Positions 61,182 through 64,000 of a DNA stretch of 64,000 nt are shown here, one piece after another (position 1 is the stretch's first letter; every line of letters begins with the position of its first letter). The stretch is from an uncultured Bacilli bacterium (GTDB lineage Bacteria; Bacillota_I; Bacilli_A; RF39; UBA660). Below the pieces are notes generated by a model. It was not told where the DNA came from, searched no databases, and was given only the letters and a program-made list of their open reading frames with translations. Made by a program: the position numbers and the translations under genes. The DNA is taken from positions 20,590 to 84,589 of the forward strand of contig CAKOPW010000005.1 of assembly GCA_934101115.1 (NCBI GenBank), in the 5' to 3' direction.

Positions 61182-61202
61182 GGCAAGTTATCTTGTCCTT
61201 TT
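61181..61202 (+). terminator. Terminator of the three-gene operon
   Basis: GGGCAAG (61181-61187), TTAT loop, CTTGTCC (61192-61198), T run. Confidence 0.8.
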
Positions 61203-61261
61203 CTATTTTTGTATTGAATTAAGTATATCAAACGTGTTAAAATAAATATACATTTGTAATT

Positions 61262-61338
61262 GGTCTGTTGGTGAAGTGGTTTAACACATAACCCTCTCAA
61301 GGTTACATACATGGGTCCGAATCCCATACAGATCACCA
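61262..61338 (+). tRNA. tRNA-Glu (anticodon CTC), CCA encoded
   Basis: Cloverleaf: acceptor GGTCTGT/ACAGATC (one G-T), D-arm in GTGAAGTGGTTTAACAC, anticodon stem TAACC/GGTTA with loop CTCTCAA (anticodon CTC at 61296-61298), variable CATAC, T-stem ATGGG/CCCAT, discriminator A and encoded CCA. The D-arm matches Bacillota tRNA-Glu. The T-loop reads TCCGAAT, with C in place of the nearly invariant T55. CTC reads GAG only, a rare need in such AT-rich DNA. A terminator follows. Confidence 0.85.
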
Positions 61339-61349
61339 TTTTTAAATAT

Positions 61350-61370
61350 AAACTCCGTTGGAGTTTTTTT
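61350..61370 (+). terminator. Terminator of tRNA-Glu
   Basis: AAACTCC (61350-61356), loop GTT, GGAGTTT (61360-61366) and T run. Confidence 0.88.
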
Positions 61371-61450
61371 TATAAAAAATTATATATTTTGCATAATATA
61401 TATTAGCAAGTATAAATTTGACATAACCTCATATATTATGTTAATATATC

Positions 61451-61480
61451 TTGCAACACAGAAAGAAATGTGTTTATAAT
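61451..61480 (+). promoter_or_regulatory. Promoter of structured RNA
   Basis: TTGCAA (61451-61456), 18-nt spacer, TATAAT (61475-61480). Confidence 0.65.
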
Positions 61481-61486
61481 TAATTA

Positions 61487-61636
61487 GAAAATCTAATTTT
61501 TCTAATTGACGGGAGATTGTAGCCCCAGCCTATCTTCGGCGGCCACTTCGGTGGTAAAACACAAAGTAGAAGGAAATTTTGCCTATTCAGTATAGGCTGC
61601 TACTAGGGAACTTGTCGTTGATAAGTTCCTTTTTTA
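61487..61636 (+). ncRNA. Terminated structured RNA upstream of PBECR4-like gene
   Basis: An about 150-nt RNA with unusually high GC for this genome. A long stem joins CAGCCTAT (61526-61533) to ATAGGCTG (61592-61599) and, past a CCC bulge, GTAG (61519-61522) to CTAC (61600-61603). Inside it a UUCG-capped hairpin CCAC-TTCG-GTGG lies at 61543-61554. A perfect terminator GGAACTT/AAGTTCC (61607-61629) with six T follows. The next gene starts 22 nt later, so it may be a riboswitch-like leader or an RNA partner of that protein. It matches no family I know. Confidence 0.7.
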
Positions 61637-61657
61637 TTCTTGGGGGAGATGGAATAT

Positions 61658-62212
61658 ATGTTGGATAATTTAATTAGTACTTATGAAGAATTGAAAAAAT
61701 ATAAGTTTATAATTGATAGAGGTGTTAAAGGCACGCTTGTTTTTAATTTTTCTAATGACAATTTTTTTCACTTAGTAGGATTACAATATTTAAATGTTAC
61801 TATGTTTATTCCTAGTTATATAAAAACTAAAGATAAGCAATACAAATACATCAAAAAAAATATAAAATAATTTAATTATATTATTGAAAATCAAATTCAA
61901 GAAAAAGATTCATTATATTTAAGAATGCAAACGTTCAATAATATAATTGATTTATTAAATGGTGAAAAAACAAATTTGTATGATATAAGAGGAAAAAATG
62001 ATGGTAGTTTAATAAAAGGAGACTTTGGCTTATTAAAAATATATGAAGAAATATATTGCTTTTTAGGACTAAAAAAAATTGATTCTCCAACAAATGAGGA
62101 TCTAGTATGCACTCCAATTACGTGGCTAACAGATAGAAAAGCTTATAAAAGAGTTACAAATAAAAAACCGTTATATATAAGCCATATTTCGAAAATTAGT
62201 AGAAAAATGTAA
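61658..62212 (+). pseudogene. PBECR4-like nuclease-toxin gene interrupted by in-frame TAA
   Basis: ATG 61658 after GGGGGAG starts a frame of 70 codons: KFIIDRGVKGTLVFNFSNDN then FFHLVGLQYLN, the beta-strand and F-x-H-L-x-G-L pattern of the PBECR4 barnase/RelE-like fold. It ends at TAA (61868-61870), but the same frame continues without shift through FNYIIENQIQ and later NNIIDLLNGEKTNLYDIRGK, ending at 62210-62212. Full product about 184 aa. A single base change would restore it. Decay of a toxin, or a deliberate stop, are both possible. Confidence 0.65.
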
Positions 62213-62302
62213 AAATATTTATTTTATTACTATTTATGTAACAACAAATTTTCTTTTAAGAAATAATGTTTTAGTGTATAATTTAATTAAGGATGTGATC
62301 AA

Positions 62303-63364
62303 ATGGATTACTTTATTAATGGATACAATATATTCTTTATTGTATTAATAACTTTTTTAACGTCAGCTTTATTAACTCCTATTGTAAAAAAGATTGCTTT
62401 TCATGTAGGTGCAGTTGATAAACCTGATCATAAAAGAAAAATACATGATCATATTATGCCTTCCATGGGTGGGCTTGCAATATTCTTTGCTTTTCTAATT
62501 GGATATATGCTTTTTGCTCCAAAAACCACTCAAATGTTATCCGTATTAATTGGCGGATTTGTAATTGTTATAACTGGAATGTTAGATGATATTAATCCAC
62601 TTCCTGCTAAAGTTAAATTTTTAATGCAAATAATGGCAGCATGTATCACAGTTTTTTATGGAAACATAACATTTGCTGACATGACAATATTTGGAATAAC
62701 TTTTAAGTTTGGAATTTTTGCATATCCACTAGCTGTTTTATTTATGGTTTCTATCATGAATGCGATAAATTTAAGTGATGGACTTGATGGATTAGCAACA
62801 GGAACATCTACAATTTATTTTGCAACTATTTGTATAATCGGTTACATCATGAACCGTTTAGGTGGCTTAGATGTAATCATGTGCTTAATTATGGTTGGAG
62901 CATGTTTAGGTTTTCTTGTTCATAACTTTCCACCAGCCAAAATATTTATGGGTGATACTGGAAGTTTATTCTTGGGATTTATTATTTCTGTAATAGCTTT
63001 ACTAGGATTTAAAACCGCGACAATAACATCATTGATAATTCCTTTACTAACTTTATTTGTTCCGATAATTGATACATTCTTTGCAATGTGTAGACGAATT
63101 CTTAAAGGTGAAAGAATTGATCATGCTGATAAAGAACATTTACATCATCAATTATTAAAGACAACAAAATCAACTAGAAAAACAGTTATTATCATGTATT
63201 TAATAAATATATTATTTGCATCGGTATCTATTTTCTATACTCTAGGAGATAAAAAAATAAGTATGGTTTTATATGTTATTTTATTAATATTCTTCATATT
63301 CTTAATATGGAAGACCGATATTTTATTTGATCACGAAAAAAAGGAAGAAAGCCATGAAAATTAA
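62303..63364 (+). CDS. Undecaprenyl-phosphate N-acetylglucosaminyl 1-phosphate transferase (TagO/WecA type)
   Basis: 353 aa polytopic enzyme of the MraY/WecA family, about 10-11 helices. VDKPDHKRKIHDHIMPSMGG, NLSDGLDGLATG, AKIFMGDTGSLFLGF and the His motif DKEHLHHQLL are the conserved loops. It moves GlcNAc-1-phosphate (or a related sugar) from UDP to undecaprenyl phosphate, starting wall teichoic acid or surface-polysaccharide synthesis. The following HAD gene overlaps its end by 11 nt. Confidence 0.93.
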   Translation: MDYFINGYNIFFIVLITFLTSALLTPIVKKIAFHVGAVDKPDHKRKIHDHIMPSMGGLAIFFAFLIGYMLFAPKTTQMLSVLIGGFVIVITGMLDDINPLPAKVKFLMQIMAACITVFYGNITFADMTIFGITFKFGIFAYPLAVLFMVSIMNAINLSDGLDGLATGTSTIYFATICIIGYIMNRLGGLDVIMCLIMVGACLGFLVHNFPPAKIFMGDTGSLFLGFIISVIALLGFKTATITSLIIPLLTLFVPIIDTFFAMCRRILKGERIDHADKEHLHHQLLKTTKSTRKTVIIMYLINILFASVSIFYTLGDKKISMVLYVILLIFFIFLIWKTDILFDHEKKEESHEN

Positions 63365-63920
63365 TTTATATGATTTTGATAACACAATATATGAAGGAGA
63401 CTCATCAACAGACTTTTTCTTCTATTGTTTAAAAAAATATCCTAAGATAGCTAAACTACTACCTAAAATAATTTTTTCAGGAATAAAGTGTAAACTAAAA
63501 ATGATAACAACAACAGAATTGAAACAAGTGATATTTTTATTCTTAAAATATGTGGATGACATTGATTCTTGTGTAGAAGAATTTTGGAATACTCATAGAA
63601 TTTATATAAAAGATTTCTACTTAGCGAAAAAACATAACAACGATATAATTATTTCTGCTTCTCCAGAATTTTTGCTTAAACCAATATGTGATGATCTAAA
63701 AGTAATGGATTTAATTGGAAGCAGGGTTAATAAAAAAACCGGAAAATTTACAGGTTTAAATTGTCATGACGAAGAAAAGGTAAGAAGATTAAACAAAAAA
63801 TATGATGATTATGAAGTAATGGAAGCGTATTCTGATTCTAAGTCAGATATACCAATACTGAAGTTAGCTCATAAAAGTTTTATTGTTAAACACGATAAAC
63901 TTATTGAAAAAAAATATTAA
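63354..63920 (+). CDS. HAD-IB family phosphatase
   Basis: 188 aa from ATG 63354. Motif I YDFDNTIY (nucleophile Asp7, Asp9), motif II ISASPEF, and motif IV AYSDSKSDIPIL identify a HAD subfamily IB phosphatase, similar to SerB-like or phosphatidylglycerophosphate-type enzymes. The overlap with the tagO-like gene suggests a lipid- or polymer-linked substrate, which is inference. Confidence 0.88.
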   Translation: MKINLYDFDNTIYEGDSSTDFFFYCLKKYPKIAKLLPKIIFSGIKCKLKMITTTELKQVIFLFLKYVDDIDSCVEEFWNTHRIYIKDFYLAKKHNNDIIISASPEFLLKPICDDLKVMDLIGSRVNKKTGKFTGLNCHDEEKVRRLNKKYDDYEVMEAYSDSKSDIPILKLAHKSFIVKHDKLIEKKY

Positions 63921-64000
63921 CAGACTAAAATGTACCCAATGTCAAGGACTAAATAAAAAAGAGAGAATTTAGGCAATGGGTTGAAATAGATGATTTCGGT
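63921..64000. other. Window edge, unassigned
   Basis: The last 80 nt contain GTACCCAATGTCAAGGAC (63932-63949), which recalls the end of some insertion sequences, but no inverted partner can be seen before the window ends. No gene is called. Confidence 0.2.

Noticed and set aside
63932..63949. Insertion-sequence end at the right edge
   Set aside because: Only a vague resemblance and the partner end lies beyond the window.
1..64000. CRISPR arrays and rRNA operons
   Set aside because: No regularly spaced 25-40 nt repeats and no rRNA-like sequence were seen by eye on either strand.

Overview
The window is AT-rich bacterial DNA spanning a replication origin: dnaN and dnaA lead leftwards, oriC sits between dnaA and rpmH, and rpmH-rnpA-yidC-jag-mnmE-mnmG-rsmG-parB lead rightwards. 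This is the classic Bacillota (Firmicutes) origin order. TGA is used as a stop and the genes read through cleanly in the standard code, so this is not a mycoplasma using code 4. The sporulation genes spoIIR, spoIID and spoIIQ, a rubrerythrin and the very low GC content suggest an anaerobic, (ancestrally) spore-forming low-GC Bacillota/Bacilli-type bacterium, perhaps an uncultured gut lineage. The lineage is inference. I see no rRNA, no CRISPR array and no intact transposase.

Region 1-23 kb is core genome: origin, tRNA-modification genes, a class A PBP, RNAP delta factor (rpoE), prfA-prmC, spoIIR-murA-rpmE, rpiB, a YwzB-like gene, spoIID-spoIIQ and recG. Two uncharacterised structured RNAs (20344-20500 before recG and 23027-23133 after the HMA-like gene) close this block.

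Region 23.3-45.4 kb is accessory. It opens with a frameshifted gene and a fossil of a plasmid/ICE/phage replication module (four decayed fragments on the minus strand, 24065-24964) facing an XRE regulator across operator-like inverted repeats. Next comes a LlaJI-type restriction-modification operon in which two cytosine-C5 methyltransferase domains are fused, followed by McrB-like and LlaJI/McrC-like subunits. A large SF1 helicase and a Fic-family gene with twin operators follow. Then comes a probable short type II CBASS-like operon (DUF6602-like nuclease candidate, CD-NTase, E2-like protein) preceded by a roughly 300-nt structured leader with a 7-codon ORF. The rest holds small cargo genes (DUF1653, deoxyribosyltransferase-like, RsgI-like, GNAT, serpin-like, DEDDh exonuclease with zinc ribbons, KTSC, and an SMC-like ATPase with a zinc-hook motif). 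Several are preceded by strong hairpin-terminators.

Region 45.4-64 kb returns to housekeeping: rubrerythrin, a minus-strand addB-addA-helicase repair operon, a VanY-type carboxypeptidase, a histone-H1-like membrane protein, an SNase-like protein, an RluA pseudouridine synthase, small regulators, a three-gene operon of unknown helical proteins, an unusual tRNA-Glu(CTC), a terminated structured RNA followed by a PBECR4-like gene broken by an in-frame TAA, and a tagO/wecA-like gene with a HAD phosphatase. Family names come from motif reading and memory; no database search was run.
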